Assembly: GCA_030123565.1 (NCBI GenBank)
Contig: CP126122.1
Span: forward strand, 3,548,800-3,612,799
Direction: 5' to 3'
From: Nitrospira sp.
Lineage (GTDB): Bacteria > Nitrospirota > Nitrospiria > Nitrospirales > Nitrospiraceae
Length of the DNA stretch: 64,000 nt
This document shows, piece by piece, positions 43,908-52,954 of the stretch. The translations under genes and the position numbers were made by a program. The notes under the pieces are model-generated. The model was not told the DNA's origin, did not search any database, and saw only the letters and a program-made list of their open reading frames with translations. How positions within the stretch are numbered: the first letter of the stretch is position 1; every line of letters starts with the position of its first letter.

Positions 43908-45100
43908 GATTCCTGCCCGTCCAACTTCAAGGCCTTTCTGATGCCGCGCAGGGCCTGGCGGGTTCGGTGTTCATTTTCTACCAGAGCAAATCGCACAAAC
44001 TCATCCCCACCTTCCCCGAACCCGATACCAGGCGACACCGCCACCTTGGCATCTTTCAGGAGCAGTTTCGAAAATTCCAGCGACCCCATGTGCCGATAGG
44101 GGTCAGGGATACGGGCCCAGACGAACATCGTCGCACGCGGCAAGGCCACCGACCAACCGATGCGATTGAGGCCGTTCACGAGCACATTGCGCCGGTTTTG
44201 ATAGCGCTGCACGACTTCTTTGACACAATCCTGCGGCCCGTTCAACGCCACCGTGCTGGCGATTTGAATCGGCTGAAAGATCCCATAGTCGAGATAACTC
44301 TTGATCTTGGCGAGCGCGCCGACCACTTCGCGGTTGCCGACGCAGAATCCGACCCGCCAGCCGGGCATATTGTAGGCCTTGGACAGTGTGTAAAACTCCA
44401 CGCCGACCTCTTTCGCCTCCGGCACTTGTAAAAAACTCGGTGCCTTGTAACCGTCGAAGGCGATATCGGCATAGGCCAGATCATGAATCACGATGACGTC
44501 ATGTTCCTTGGCAAACGCGACGATCTTCTTAAAAAACTCCAGGTCGACCACCGCCGTCGTCGGATTGTGCGGGAAATTGATCACGAGGATGCGAGGGCGC
44601 GGCAAGGTCTGACGATAGACCCGCTGGAGATCGTCGAAAAAATCGCTGTCCTGCCGCAGCTCAATCCCGCGCACCTCACCGCCGGCGATGATAAAGCTGT
44701 ACATATGGATCGGATAGGTCGGGGTCGGCGTCAGCACGACGTCGCCGGGCCCGATCGTGGCCAGCGCCAGGTGCGCGAGTCCTTCCTTCGACCCGATCGT
44801 CACGATCGCTTCGGTCTCCGGGTCCAACTCCACATCATAGTTCCGCTTATACCATCCGGTAATGGCATGGCGGAGTTTCGTGATCCCTCGCGAGGCGGAG
44901 TAGCGATGGTTTTTCGCCTTCTTCGACGCCTCGATCAGTTTGTCTACAATATGGCCTGGTGTGGGCTGATCCGGGTTGCCCATGCCGAAGTCGATGATGT
45001 CCTCCCCCCGCTGGCGTGCCTCAAGCTTCAGGGTTTGTACTTGCGCAAATACATAGGGGGGAAGTCGTTTGATGCGATAAAAGCCGTCTCCGAGCGCCAT
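43904..45100 (-). CDS. alaC: Class I aminotransferase, AlaC-like
   Basis: A 398-residue fold-type I aminotransferase. The PLP Lys is in [20 protein letters not shown], with [13 protein letters not shown] and [14 protein letters not shown] also conserved. The N-terminal [10 protein letters not shown] and [16 protein letters not shown] match glutamate-pyruvate transaminase AlaC more than LL-diaminopimelate aminotransferase, although function in either alanine or lysine synthesis is possible. It is the first gene of the threonine operon and overlaps hom. Confidence 0.85.
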   Translation of the reverse strand: MALGDGFYRIKRLPPYVFAQVQTLKLEARQRGEDIIDFGMGNPDQPTPGHIVDKLIEASKKAKNHRYSASRGITKLRHAITGWYKRNYDVELDPETEAIVTIGSKEGLAHLALATIGPGDVVLTPTPTYPIHMYSFIIAGGEVRGIELRQDSDFFDDLQRVYRQTLPRPRILVINFPHNPTTAVVDLEFFKKIVAFAKEHDVIVIHDLAYADIAFDGYKAPSFLQVPEAKEVGVEFYTLSKAYNMPGWRVGFCVGNREVVGALAKIKSYLDYGIFQPIQIASTVALNGPQDCVKEVVQRYQNRRNVLVNGLNRIGWSVALPRATMFVWARIPDPYRHMGSLEFSKLLLKDAKVAVSPGIGFGEGGDEFVRFALVENEHRTRQALRGIRKALKLDGQES

Positions 45101-45152
45101 GGATTAGTTTGACTCCTAAGGGCGGGGCCTATCGTCAACAGGTTCGATCGTC

Positions 45153-45206
45153 ACGCCTTCGAAAAAGGCGTATTGTAATGAAGGCCTTAAAACGAGTCAA
45201 TTTGAC
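45153..45206 (-). promoter_or_regulatory. Sigma-70-like promoter of the alaC-hom-thrC-lysC-cimA operon with palindromes
   Basis: On the minus strand TTGACT (plus 45195-45200) and TACAAT (plus 45172-45177) are exactly 17 bases apart, about 70 bases before alaC. A 7-bp inverted repeat, ACGCCTT (45153-45159) with AAGGCGT (45165-45171), covers the predicted start point, and GTCAA-T-TTGAC (45196-45206) overlaps the -35 box. Both could be operators. Confidence 0.6.
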
Positions 45207-45267
45207 TATGATTTTAGAGGGTTGGAGACCGTCGTCCTTGCGTGAGGGCTGACCGACGACACCCTTC

Positions 45268-45297
45268 TTGCTCGCCCTGCCTTATTCTGTTAATAAT
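45268..45297 (+). promoter_or_regulatory. Candidate promoter of the pdxJ operon
   Basis: TTGCTC (45268-45273) is followed 18 bases later by AATAAT (45292-45297). The -10 is good and the -35 poor. It lies 87 bases before the pdxJ start. Confidence 0.35.
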
Positions 45298-45321
45298 GCC
45301 CTACTGACGACAGAATTGTCT

Positions 45322-45384
45322 ATGAATTTCGACCAGTTCCGGAATCTTTCCCCTGCATTGTTCGGGCAAACTGCGGAGGCGTGA
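45322..45384 (+). CDS. Possible 20-residue leader peptide ending on the pdxJ start
   Basis: A short reading frame [20 protein letters not shown] ends with a TGA that overlaps the pdxJ ATG (TGATG). It lies downstream of the promoter candidate, so ribosomes finishing it could reinitiate at pdxJ. No strong ribosome site is seen before its ATG, and nothing else supports expression, so this is speculative. Confidence 0.25.
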   Translation: MNFDQFRNLSPALFGQTAEA

Positions 45385-46097
45385 TGGCTCGACTCGGTGT
45401 GAATATCGATCATGTGGCAACAATCCGGCAAGCTCGTGGCGGGAACGATCCCGACCCCTTGACCGCCGCCATTCTCGTCGAACTGGCCGGAGCCGACGGC
45501 TTGGTCGTGCATCTACGGGAAGACCGCCGGCACATCCAAGACCGTGATCTCACCATGTTGCGGGAAATCGTTCGGACCAAATTGGATTTGGAAATGGCCG
45601 CCGACGATGCGATGGCCAAGATCGCTCTGAGCGTGAAGCCGGACCTGGTCACGTTGGTCCCGGAACGGAGGCAAGAGTTGACCACCGAAGGCGGCCTGGA
45701 TGTCGCCACCCATCGCGAGCGGATTCAAAAGATCGTCGACATGCTCCGCGACGGAGGGATCCCCACCAGCCTCTTCGTGGAGCCGACGCTGGATCAAATC
45801 AAGGCCGCTCACAAAATCGGCGCGGCCTATGTCGAACTGCACACCGGTCGCTATGCCAACGCCAAGCGTTCCAAGGAAGAAGACGAGGAATTCGAGGCCA
45901 TCACCCAGGCGGCCAAGCTGGCCTACAAACTCGGCCTCGGTGTGAATGCCGGACACGGCCTGAATTATAAGAATGTGAAGCGCCTGGCACGGCTGCCGGA
46001 GATCGTGGAATTCAACATCGGCCACAGCATCATCGCCCGATCCGTCATGGTCGGCCTCGCCCAAGCGGTTCGCGAAATGAAGGAGTTGGTGGCCTAG
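45384..46097 (+). CDS. pdxJ: Pyridoxine 5'-phosphate synthase PdxJ
   Basis: A 237-residue TIM-barrel enzyme that condenses 1-deoxyxylulose 5-phosphate and 3-amino-2-oxopropyl phosphate into pyridoxine 5'-phosphate. Family segments are [43 protein letters not shown] and [12 protein letters not shown]; His and Glu active-site residues are in the first two. I use the ATG at 45384 (ribosome site GGAGGCGTG); a GTG one codon earlier is possible. First gene of a plus-strand operon with nnrD and mutS. Confidence 0.95.
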   Translation: MARLGVNIDHVATIRQARGGNDPDPLTAAILVELAGADGLVVHLREDRRHIQDRDLTMLREIVRTKLDLEMAADDAMAKIALSVKPDLVTLVPERRQELTTEGGLDVATHRERIQKIVDMLRDGGIPTSLFVEPTLDQIKAAHKIGAAYVELHTGRYANAKRSKEEDEEFEAITQAAKLAYKLGLGVNAGHGLNYKNVKRLARLPEIVEFNIGHSIIARSVMVGLAQAVREMKELVA

Positions 46098-46102
46098 GCC
46101 TG

Positions 46103-47674
46103 GTGACGGACAACCCTATGATACCGATCGTCACTGGCGACCAGATGCGCACGCTCGACCGTCGGACGATCACGGAAGCGCATGTACCGAGCCTGACGCT
46201 GATGGAACGAGCTGGCGCAGGAGTCGTCACCCATCTTGAACAATGGTATGGACCGGTGGCCGGAAAATCGATCGCCGTCGTCTGCGGAAAAGGGAATAAC
46301 GGCGGAGACGGCTTCGTCATCGGACGGTTGTTGCGGCGGAAAAAGGCCCGAGCACAGGTCCTTCTGCTGGCATCACCCACCGGCCTGAGTCGCGACGCGA
46401 GAACCATGTATCAACGGTTTCAACGGGCGGCAGGGCAATCGGCCGTGATACGTCCCACGGACGCCGATGGGTTACGTCGTCGACTGGCGGCCAGCGATGT
46501 CATCGTCGATGCCATTTTGGGCACGGGACTTTCGACCGCCGTCACCGGCCTCTATCGTGACGCGATTGAGGCGATCAATGCGGCCGTCCGCCCGACCGTG
46601 GCGGTGGATCTTCCTTCCGGCCTGCATGCCGACACAGGAGCCGTGCTGGGAGCCGCCGTCCAGGCAGACCTCACCGTGACGTTCGGCCTGCCTAAAGTCG
46701 GGTTGTACAGCGGATTCGGGATCGATTGCGCCGGCACCGTTCGCCTGGTCGATATCGGTATTCCTGCTGCGTTTGTCGAGGCTATCGATCGCCGCCTGCT
46801 GCTCTTGACCGGTGCCGCAGCCCACGCGGCGCTTCCCAGGCGGCGCCCGTCCTCGCACAAAGGCACATACGGCCATATAGGCATCATCGCCGGGTCGGTC
46901 GGCAAGACAGGCGCCGCGGCCATGGCCGCCTTGGCTGCGCTCCGCGTCGGAACCGGTTTGGTCACGGTTGCGGTCCCATCAAGCGTGAACGACATCCTGG
47001 AAGCAAAATTGCTGGAAGCCATGACCCTCCCGATGCCGGAAACCAAAGCCCGCACCTTCGCACGTTCCGGCCTGGATCGCCTGCTTGCCTTCGCCGGCAG
47101 CCGAGACGCGGCGGCCATCGGCCCCGGCCTGACGACCCACCCGGAGACGGTCGACCTCGTCCAGGAATTCGTCAAACGCATCGACCGACCCTGTGTGTTG
47201 GATGCCGATGCGCTGAATGCCCTGGCGGGAAAGGCCTCGCTGTTGACCGAGTGTAAGCGACCGCCGATCATCACGCCTCACCCGGGAGAGATGGCGCGAT
47301 TGGAAGCCGACGCGACCACCCAGTCCGTCAATCAAGACCGCATCGGTACGGCCACGCGGTTTGCGCGTGAACGCGGCGTCTTTGTGATCCTCAAGGGGGC
47401 TCGCACGGTCATCGCCGGACCGGACGGCCTGGCGGCCGTTTGTCCGACCGGTAATCCGGGCATGGCAACGGCCGGAACCGGCGACGTGTTGACCGGCATG
47501 GTCGGCGGCTTGCTGGCCCAAGGTCTGTCCCAGTGGGACGCCGCCTGCGCCGCCACCTACTTTCACGGGCTGGCCGGAGACCTGGCGGCGAACCGCCTCG
47601 GCCAGACCGGCATGATCGCACGTGATCTGATCCGGCACATTCCCTATGCCCTCGCGTCCGACACGCAGGCGTAA
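46103..47674 (+). CDS. nnrD: Bifunctional NAD(P)H-hydrate epimerase / dehydratase
   Basis: A 523-residue fused repair enzyme. The N-terminal YjeF-N epimerase domain (residues 1-215) has CGKGNNGGDGFVIGRLL and VDLPSGLHADTG. The C-terminal ADP-dependent dehydratase domain (about 225-515) has SHKGTYGHIGIIAGS, VLDADALNAL, ITPHPGEMARL and GTGDVLTGMVGGLLAQG. Together they restore damaged NADHX and NADPHX. The start is GTG at 46103, five bases after pdxJ; an ATG at 46118 is an alternative. Its last bases overlap tsaE. Confidence 0.94.
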   Translation: MTDNPMIPIVTGDQMRTLDRRTITEAHVPSLTLMERAGAGVVTHLEQWYGPVAGKSIAVVCGKGNNGGDGFVIGRLLRRKKARAQVLLLASPTGLSRDARTMYQRFQRAAGQSAVIRPTDADGLRRRLAASDVIVDAILGTGLSTAVTGLYRDAIEAINAAVRPTVAVDLPSGLHADTGAVLGAAVQADLTVTFGLPKVGLYSGFGIDCAGTVRLVDIGIPAAFVEAIDRRLLLLTGAAAHAALPRRRPSSHKGTYGHIGIIAGSVGKTGAAAMAALAALRVGTGLVTVAVPSSVNDILEAKLLEAMTLPMPETKARTFARSGLDRLLAFAGSRDAAAIGPGLTTHPETVDLVQEFVKRIDRPCVLDADALNALAGKASLLTECKRPPIITPHPGEMARLEADATTQSVNQDRIGTATRFARERGVFVILKGARTVIAGPDGLAAVCPTGNPGMATAGTGDVLTGMVGGLLAQGLSQWDAACAATYFHGLAGDLAANRLGQTGMIARDLIRHIPYALASDTQA

Positions 47675-48272
47675 GCCATCGCCTTCGCCATCCTCACCGC
47701 CGCGGCAGAGGAGCGGAGAAACCGACCGCGTCGGGAAGCCTTGGCCCATCGTGCTGCGATCTCCACGCCAGACCCATCGTCTGGGACGGTGCCTCGGGAA
47801 ACTTCTCCAAGGAGGAGAAGTCGTGGCCCTATTCGGAGAATTGGGGACGGGCAAAACCTCGCTGGTCAAGGGCATCGCCGAAGGGTTGCTCGCCGAACCG
47901 ACCGCCGTGAGCAGCCCGACCTTTACGCTGATCCACGAATACCGGGGGCGGCTTCGCCTCATCCACACCGACTTGTACCGTTTGACCGCATCACAACTCG
48001 TGGACACCGGCCTCAGCGACTACTTAGACGACCACAGCGTCACCGTCATCGAATGGGCTGACCGATGGGGGAATGGCCTTCCACCGGACCGGCTCGAGGT
48101 CCGTTTGTCCCACGACACTCCAGGCACCCGTCGAGCCATCCTCACGGCCGGCGGCCTCTCTGCCGGCCGTTTGCTGGCGGCGCTTCGTTCCCGCATGTCG
48201 AACGGTCGTCCCACTGGAGCGCCCCGGCAAACCCGTGTACAATTGTCCCGGCCAAGGAGGGCTTCGCAGTGA
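47646..48272 (+). CDS. tsaE: tRNA threonylcarbamoyladenosine biosynthesis protein TsaE
   Basis: A TsaE ATPase with Walker A LFGELGTGKTSLVKGIA, the SSPTFTLIHEYRG segment, HTDLYRL and a Walker-B-like VIEWADRWG. It works with TsaB and TsaD to make t6A37 in tRNAs reading ANN codons. As drawn the protein has 208 residues, with about 35 low-complexity residues before the conserved domain and a 50-residue basic tail. The true start may be further downstream, since the first ATG lies within the end of nnrD and has no ribosome site. Confidence 0.88.
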   Translation: MPSRPTRRRKPSPSPSSPPRQRSGETDRVGKPWPIVLRSPRQTHRLGRCLGKLLQGGEVVALFGELGTGKTSLVKGIAEGLLAEPTAVSSPTFTLIHEYRGRLRLIHTDLYRLTASQLVDTGLSDYLDDHSVTVIEWADRWGNGLPPDRLEVRLSHDTPGTRRAILTAGGLSAGRLLAALRSRMSNGRPTGAPRQTRVQLSRPRRASQ

Positions 48273-48613
48273 TTCGGTTGATATTGGTGGGGACCCTGCT
48301 GCTGCTCTCGCTGTCGTTTTTCCTGCAGAACCAGGAGCAGGAAGTCACGCTGCGGTACTTTTTCGGTCTCCGATCCGCATCGACCCTGATCTACAAACCG
48401 ATCCTGGCCGCCTTCGGGGTCGGCCTGCTTGTGTCGGGAATATTGCTGTTTCCCGCCTGGGTGCGTGGACGGATCGAACTGCGACGAAAAACCAAGGCCT
48501 TGCAAGAATCCGAGGTGGATCTGGAACGGCTCCGGCAGGCCCTCGATAAGGCCACCCGTCGCATGGGGTCCTCGGCAGTCACGGACCTGGAAGGAGAGCC
48601 TTCCGATGGGTGA
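48269..48613 (+). CDS. LapA-domain (DUF1049) small membrane protein
   Basis: A 114-residue protein begun at a GTG (48269) that overlaps the tsaE stop and has AAGGAGG upstream. It contains two membrane helices, LILVGTLLLLSLSFFL and PILAAFGVGLLVSGILLF, with NQEQEVTLRYFFG between, followed by a cytoplasmic coiled-coil tail. This is the LapA-domain (DUF1049) layout. In enterobacteria LapA acts with LapB in LPS assembly control, but LapB is not next to it here, so function is open. Confidence 0.8.
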   Translation: MIRLILVGTLLLLSLSFFLQNQEQEVTLRYFFGLRSASTLIYKPILAAFGVGLLVSGILLFPAWVRGRIELRRKTKALQESEVDLERLRQALDKATRRMGSSAVTDLEGEPSDG

Positions 48614-51254
48614 CGCCGACGGCACCCCGTTGATGCGGCAATATCGCGAGATCAAGCAGGCTTACCGTGATGCCATTCTGTTTTTTCGCGTCGGCGACTT
48701 CTACGAAATGTTCCATGAAGACGCCGTCGAAGCCTCCAAACTTCTGTCGATTGCGCTGACATCACGGGATAAATCCAGCGAAACCCCAGTCCCCCTTTGC
48801 GGTGTCCCCCACCACGCCGCAACCAACTACATTGCAAAACTGCTCCACGCGGGCCGAACCGTCGCCCTCTGCGAGCAAGTGGAAGACCCCAAACTCGCCA
48901 AGGGACTGGTCCGCCGCGAAGTCGTCCGGCTCTATACCCCCGGCACCTTGATCGACAGCGAATTCCTCACCTCGGCCGAATCGAACGTGTTGGCGGCAGT
49001 GGCGGTCTCCTGTCGTTCCGTCGGGACCGGACGCAAGGAACTGTCTTTCGGGCTGGCCATGCTCGAGTTCTCGACCGGGGACTATTGGATCAGCGAATTT
49101 CATGGGGCACAGGCACAAAGATCCCTTCTCGACGAACTCACCAGGCTCGAACCGAAGGAATTGTTGTTTGCCGAAGGGCTGACGCCTGAGGAACTGCGTT
49201 GGACGGCAGACGTGGCCGGACCGCGGTGTTGCGCGCAACCCGCTGCCTGGTTCGACCCGGAGGAAGGACGCATCAGATTACAGGCACAGTTTCTTGTCCA
49301 CTCGCTGGAAGCCTTCGGCTGCCAGGGCCTCTCACTCGGAATTCAAGCCGGAGGGGCGGTGCTGCGCTATGTCCGGGAAACACAACCATCCGCCTCGCTC
49401 GACCACATCCGCCAGATACGAGTCAGACATGGTCATGACGCGATGCATCTGGATGCGGCCACCATCCGCAACCTGGAACTCGTCAGGCCTGCCGGCCGAG
49501 CCGACGAATCTCCGGGACAGCAGGCTTACACCCTGTTGGGGGTCTTAGACCGCACCGTTACAGCCATGGGAAACCGCTTGCTCCGTGAGTGGCTGCTGCA
49601 TCCGCTTGTGACCTGTGCGCCGATCGAGGCTCGGCTCACGGCAGTCGACGACCTCAAGAATCAACTCGACGCACGGGTGCACTTGCGGACGGCCTTGCGG
49701 ACCGTCCAGGATATTCCACGCCTCTGCAGCAGAGTGTCTCTCGGCGTCGCCAATCCGCGGGATATCGTGGCCTTGAAACGCTCACTCTCCTCTCTTCCTG
49801 CGGTTCAAGCCGGATTGTCCGCACTCCATGCCCCGCTCCTCACGGATCTCTCGGCGGCGTGGGACAACGCGCAGGATCTGTACGAGTTGATCGAGCAGGC
49901 CATTGTCCCGGAGGCACCCATCTCGGTGCGGGACGGAGGCATTCTGAAGGACGGCTATCACCCGGAGGTGGACGAACTTCGCAAGGCGAGTCGTGAAGGG
50001 AAAGGCTGGATCGCCGGGCTGGAGGCGAAGGAACGCACACGCACCGGAGTCGACTCGCTGAAGATCCGATACAACCAGGTCTTCGGGTACTACATTGAAA
50101 TGACGAAGGCCAACCTCGGGAAGGTTCCACCCGACTATATTCGGAAACAAACGCTGGTCAATGCCGAACGGTTCATGACTGCTGAACTGAAAGAATTGGA
50201 AGAGCGTGTGATCGGCGCCGATATCAAACTGACGGCGCTGGAGCAAGAATTGTTCGAAACACTCCGAGCACGATTGGCTGCGGAGACGGCCCGTCTCCAA
50301 GACATCAGCCGCCGGTTGGCCATCCTGGATGTCCTGGCTGCCCTGGCGGAAACCGCCGCACTCAATCGATACGTTCGCCCGATCCTGGACGAAGGCGGTG
50401 GCCTCCATATCGTTCAAGGCCGACACCCCGTCATTGAACGCCTCGACCTCTCCGGTGGGTTCGTCCCGAACGACACGCACTTAGACCTTGCTGCCGGCCG
50501 CCTTCACATTCTGACCGGTCCCAACATGGCGGGCAAAAGCACGTACCTGCGGCAAGTCGCCCTCATCACGCTACTGGCGCAGATGGGAAGTTTCGTGCCG
50601 GCCAAAGAAGCCCATATCGGGCTGGTCGATCGCATCTTTACCAGGGTCGGTGCGTCCGACAACCTCGCCGGCGGACAGAGTACCTTCATGGTCGAAATGA
50701 CCGAAACGGCACAGATCCTCAACTGTGCCACATCACGCAGCTTGATCCTCCTGGACGAAATCGGTCGCGGCACGAGCACCTACGATGGGCTCAGCATTGC
50801 ATGGGCCATCGCAGAATACATCCATGATCCCCATCGACTCGGGGCACGCACGCTCTTCGCCACGCACTATCATGAGATGACTCAGCTTGAAAGTTTGCGG
50901 GAAGGGATCACGAACTATTGCGTCGCTGTGCAGGAGCGGGATGGTGAGGTCCTCTTCTTGCGAAAAATCATTCTCGGGGGCGCCGATCGTAGTTACGGGA
51001 TTCATGTCGCCCAATTGGCTGGTCTTCCACATCCGGTCATCCATCGAGCCAAGGCGGTGTTGGCTCAACTCGAATCCTCCACATCCTCTTCTCGCCCGCT
51101 TGCTGACAGTCAACAGTCGTTACAATTCGACGCGACCTTGCCGGCTCCCCATCCCCTGCTTGACGAGGTCCGACAAATGGATCTTTTCTCCATGACCCCC
51201 CTGGATGCGCTCAATCGGTTAGCGGCCCTTCAGCAGCGACTGTTGAGCGAGTAA
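48606..51254 (+). CDS. mutS: DNA mismatch repair protein MutS
   Basis: An 882-residue MutS. The mismatch-reading motif FYE is at Phe32-Glu34 in FFRVGDFYEMF. The ABC ATPase has Walker A GPNMAGKSTYLRQ near residue 638, the signature GASDNLAGGQSTF and Walker B LILLDEIGRGTSTYDG near 713; a short helix-turn-helix dimer region closes the ATPase. The C-terminal tail is short and lacks the long tetramerisation extension. The ATG at 48606 overlaps the end of the lapA-like gene. MutL is not in the window. Confidence 0.96.
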   Translation: MGDADGTPLMRQYREIKQAYRDAILFFRVGDFYEMFHEDAVEASKLLSIALTSRDKSSETPVPLCGVPHHAATNYIAKLLHAGRTVALCEQVEDPKLAKGLVRREVVRLYTPGTLIDSEFLTSAESNVLAAVAVSCRSVGTGRKELSFGLAMLEFSTGDYWISEFHGAQAQRSLLDELTRLEPKELLFAEGLTPEELRWTADVAGPRCCAQPAAWFDPEEGRIRLQAQFLVHSLEAFGCQGLSLGIQAGGAVLRYVRETQPSASLDHIRQIRVRHGHDAMHLDAATIRNLELVRPAGRADESPGQQAYTLLGVLDRTVTAMGNRLLREWLLHPLVTCAPIEARLTAVDDLKNQLDARVHLRTALRTVQDIPRLCSRVSLGVANPRDIVALKRSLSSLPAVQAGLSALHAPLLTDLSAAWDNAQDLYELIEQAIVPEAPISVRDGGILKDGYHPEVDELRKASREGKGWIAGLEAKERTRTGVDSLKIRYNQVFGYYIEMTKANLGKVPPDYIRKQTLVNAERFMTAELKELEERVIGADIKLTALEQELFETLRARLAAETARLQDISRRLAILDVLAALAETAALNRYVRPILDEGGGLHIVQGRHPVIERLDLSGGFVPNDTHLDLAAGRLHILTGPNMAGKSTYLRQVALITLLAQMGSFVPAKEAHIGLVDRIFTRVGASDNLAGGQSTFMVEMTETAQILNCATSRSLILLDEIGRGTSTYDGLSIAWAIAEYIHDPHRLGARTLFATHYHEMTQLESLREGITNYCVAVQERDGEVLFLRKIILGGADRSYGIHVAQLAGLPHPVIHRAKAVLAQLESSTSSSRPLADSQQSLQFDATLPAPHPLLDEVRQMDLFSMTPLDALNRLAALQQRLLSE

Positions 51255-51290
51255 TACGCATATCGAGCACTGTCTTCACAAGAATTCGGC

Positions 51291-51326
51291 AAAGAAAAAG
51301 GCGGCGCCCTTTCGGAGCACCGCCTT
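51291..51326 (-). terminator. Rho-independent terminator shared by convergent ends
   Basis: AAGGCGG (51298-51304) pairs with CCGCCTT (51320-51326). Read on the minus strand the stem is followed by TTTCTTT, a good terminator for the secreted-protein gene ending at 51354. On the plus strand the same stem follows mutS but lacks a T-run, so it may work less well for mutS. Confidence 0.7.
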
Positions 51327-51353
51327 CCCTTCAAGCCGATGGCTTGCTAAAAA

Positions 51354-52016
51354 TCAGTGACCGCCCCGATTGTACTGGGCCGTCCAAGGAATCAGGTTGG
51401 CGAGCGGCTTGCCGTTAGGCAGCAGCACATCATACTGCATCAACACCGAGTCGGCGCCCTTCGGAGAGGTATTCAGTGCCTGCTTGGCTGCAGCGCAGGC
51501 CGCATCGGCTTCCGTCTTTCCCTCACAATCCTTCAACCGAAGTGAGGAAATGCTCTTCGTTTTGCCCATTTCACCGGCATTGTCGTTGAGCTTCTTGACC
51601 GAGGAAATCACCCGGTGATTCTGCTCGGTTTCCTGTGCCACGAATTCAACCAACGTCGTCGGGGAACTTGGCGGAACCTCCTTCGCAGCCGCCGGTCCTG
51701 CATGCGGACGTGCCATCGACTTCAGCTGCTCCCAGACATTCTTGTCGGCGGGATAGAACTTGAGGTTCTTGCCCGGGTGAATTTTCTGCCAGAACAGACC
51801 GCTTTCGGCATTGCCCCCGAACACGGCGATATTGATCCACACCGCCTCATCATAAGGATCCAAAATGATCACCCGACCCTGCAGCGTGGTGGGCTTGCTC
51901 AAATCTCCCCACTCAAACCGCTCCTGGAATGCCTCAATGGCCAGCGCGGTGGAGGCAAATCCTACCACAAGAGCCACGGCAGCCATAAAAGACCACCCTT
52001 GCTTTTGAAGCTTCAT
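51354..52016 (-). CDS. Secreted hypothetical protein, pair member 1
   Basis: A 220-residue protein started at the ATG at 52016, with a signal peptide (MKLQKQGWSF, cleavage near STALAIEA). The mature domain has TTLQGRVIILDPYDEAVWIN and GLFWQKIHPGKNLKFYPADK; a helix and coiled segment follow, with two Cys (CEGKTEADAAC). The GRV...E.. pattern with an aromatic-rich continuation recurs in the protein encoded just upstream, suggesting distant relatedness. I do not recognise either family. A minus-strand terminator follows. Confidence 0.65.
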   Translation of the reverse strand: MKLQKQGWSFMAAVALVVGFASTALAIEAFQERFEWGDLSKPTTLQGRVIILDPYDEAVWINIAVFGGNAESGLFWQKIHPGKNLKFYPADKNVWEQLKSMARPHAGPAAAKEVPPSSPTTLVEFVAQETEQNHRVISSVKKLNDNAGEMGKTKSISSLRLKDCEGKTEADAACAAAKQALNTSPKGADSVLMQYDVLLPNGKPLANLIPWTAQYNRGGH

Positions 52017-52075
52017 AATCGCATCCTCCTTAAAGAAGACAAAAGAGTCTAAAAATGTCGCCTCGCGTATAAATG

Positions 52076-52588
52076 TTACTTCAAGACCTTGAAGCCGGTA
52101 ATGGTCCGACCATCGAGCGTCACTTCCATCGCCACAAGTTCCTGCGACGCCTTGATGATCTGGTCCATCAAGCTCTTGTCCTTGACGGCCAACCGAACAG
52201 TGGTTGCGGCATGGTACCAACCAGCATACGGATTGTTCCTATCGGTACCGCCGGTGAAGCCCCAGGCGCAGCAGACGAACAAAGGATCCGGCGGCTTGAC
52301 TTCCATTTGCGTTGACGAGCGTCCACCACCTTCTCCGGAAGCCGGTTCACCGGTATTCCAATATTGAATACCGAAGAGAATTTCATTGTCAGGATTATCC
52401 GCCCACTGCGACCAGACACGCCCCTTGAGGGTGTTGGTGGTCTCTCCCTTGAAAACCTTTCCGCTGCCCGTAATGATTTCGCTGACCCCACCCCCAGCTG
52501 GAGCATCGGCTGCCACCGAAAGCTCGGCGGTCAGCAAGCCGACAACGGAGGACACTGCAAGTGCGGCTAGAATTCCGACCCTATTCAT
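52076..52588 (-). CDS. Secreted hypothetical protein, pair member 2
   Basis: A 170-residue protein started at the ATG at 52588 (GGAGGGTAGGG ribosome site). It has a signal peptide with cleavage near LSVAADA. The mature part contains GSGKVFKGETTNTLKGRVWS, a CC pair in LFVCCAWGF, and VTLDGRTITGFKVLK. The NTLKGRV...DNPDNEILFGI segment resembles the TTLQGRV...DPYDEAVWINI segment of the next gene. It is first in a two-gene unit. Function unknown. Confidence 0.65.
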   Translation of the reverse strand: MNRVGILAALAVSSVVGLLTAELSVAADAPAGGGVSEIITGSGKVFKGETTNTLKGRVWSQWADNPDNEILFGIQYWNTGEPASGEGGGRSSTQMEVKPPDPLFVCCAWGFTGGTDRNNPYAGWYHAATTVRLAVKDKSLMDQIIKASQELVAMEVTLDGRTITGFKVLK

Positions 52589-52954
52589 AACCCTACCCTC
52601 CTTGGAAAAATGATGGCTAGAGAACCTGTGAGTCCTAAATATCCAAAAAAGAGTGCCAAAAAAACAAAATTCAGAGAACGTGCTAGCAGGAGGAAGTGCG
52701 ACCCACACCCCCTTTCTCTCTGCTTACCTTCCCCTGTAATGCAGTCGAAATAAATTCAGACTTTAGTAGCGAAAACGCGGCCATGGTACTGAAATCCACG
52801 AAATGTGTCAAGAAAATGTTTTGCCGAAATTCCATCACGAACATCACCGATAAACATTTATATTATCAGCTGGTTATCCTCTTTCAGCGGCAGAACCACG
52901 GGGCTCCTCTTCTCTCAAGGCACAGGCGTATTGCTCTAAATCGTCAAACGGTTG
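52589..52954 (-). promoter_or_regulatory. 366-base gap with the promoter of the secreted-protein pair
   Basis: No gene is evident. On the minus strand a strong TTGACA (plus 52806-52811) and TACCAT (plus 52783-52788) have a 17-base spacer, giving a predicted 5' untranslated region of about 190 bases before the ATG at 52588. T-rich runs lie between. The rest of the gap, next to the M16 peptidase stop, holds nothing I can support. Confidence 0.5.
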
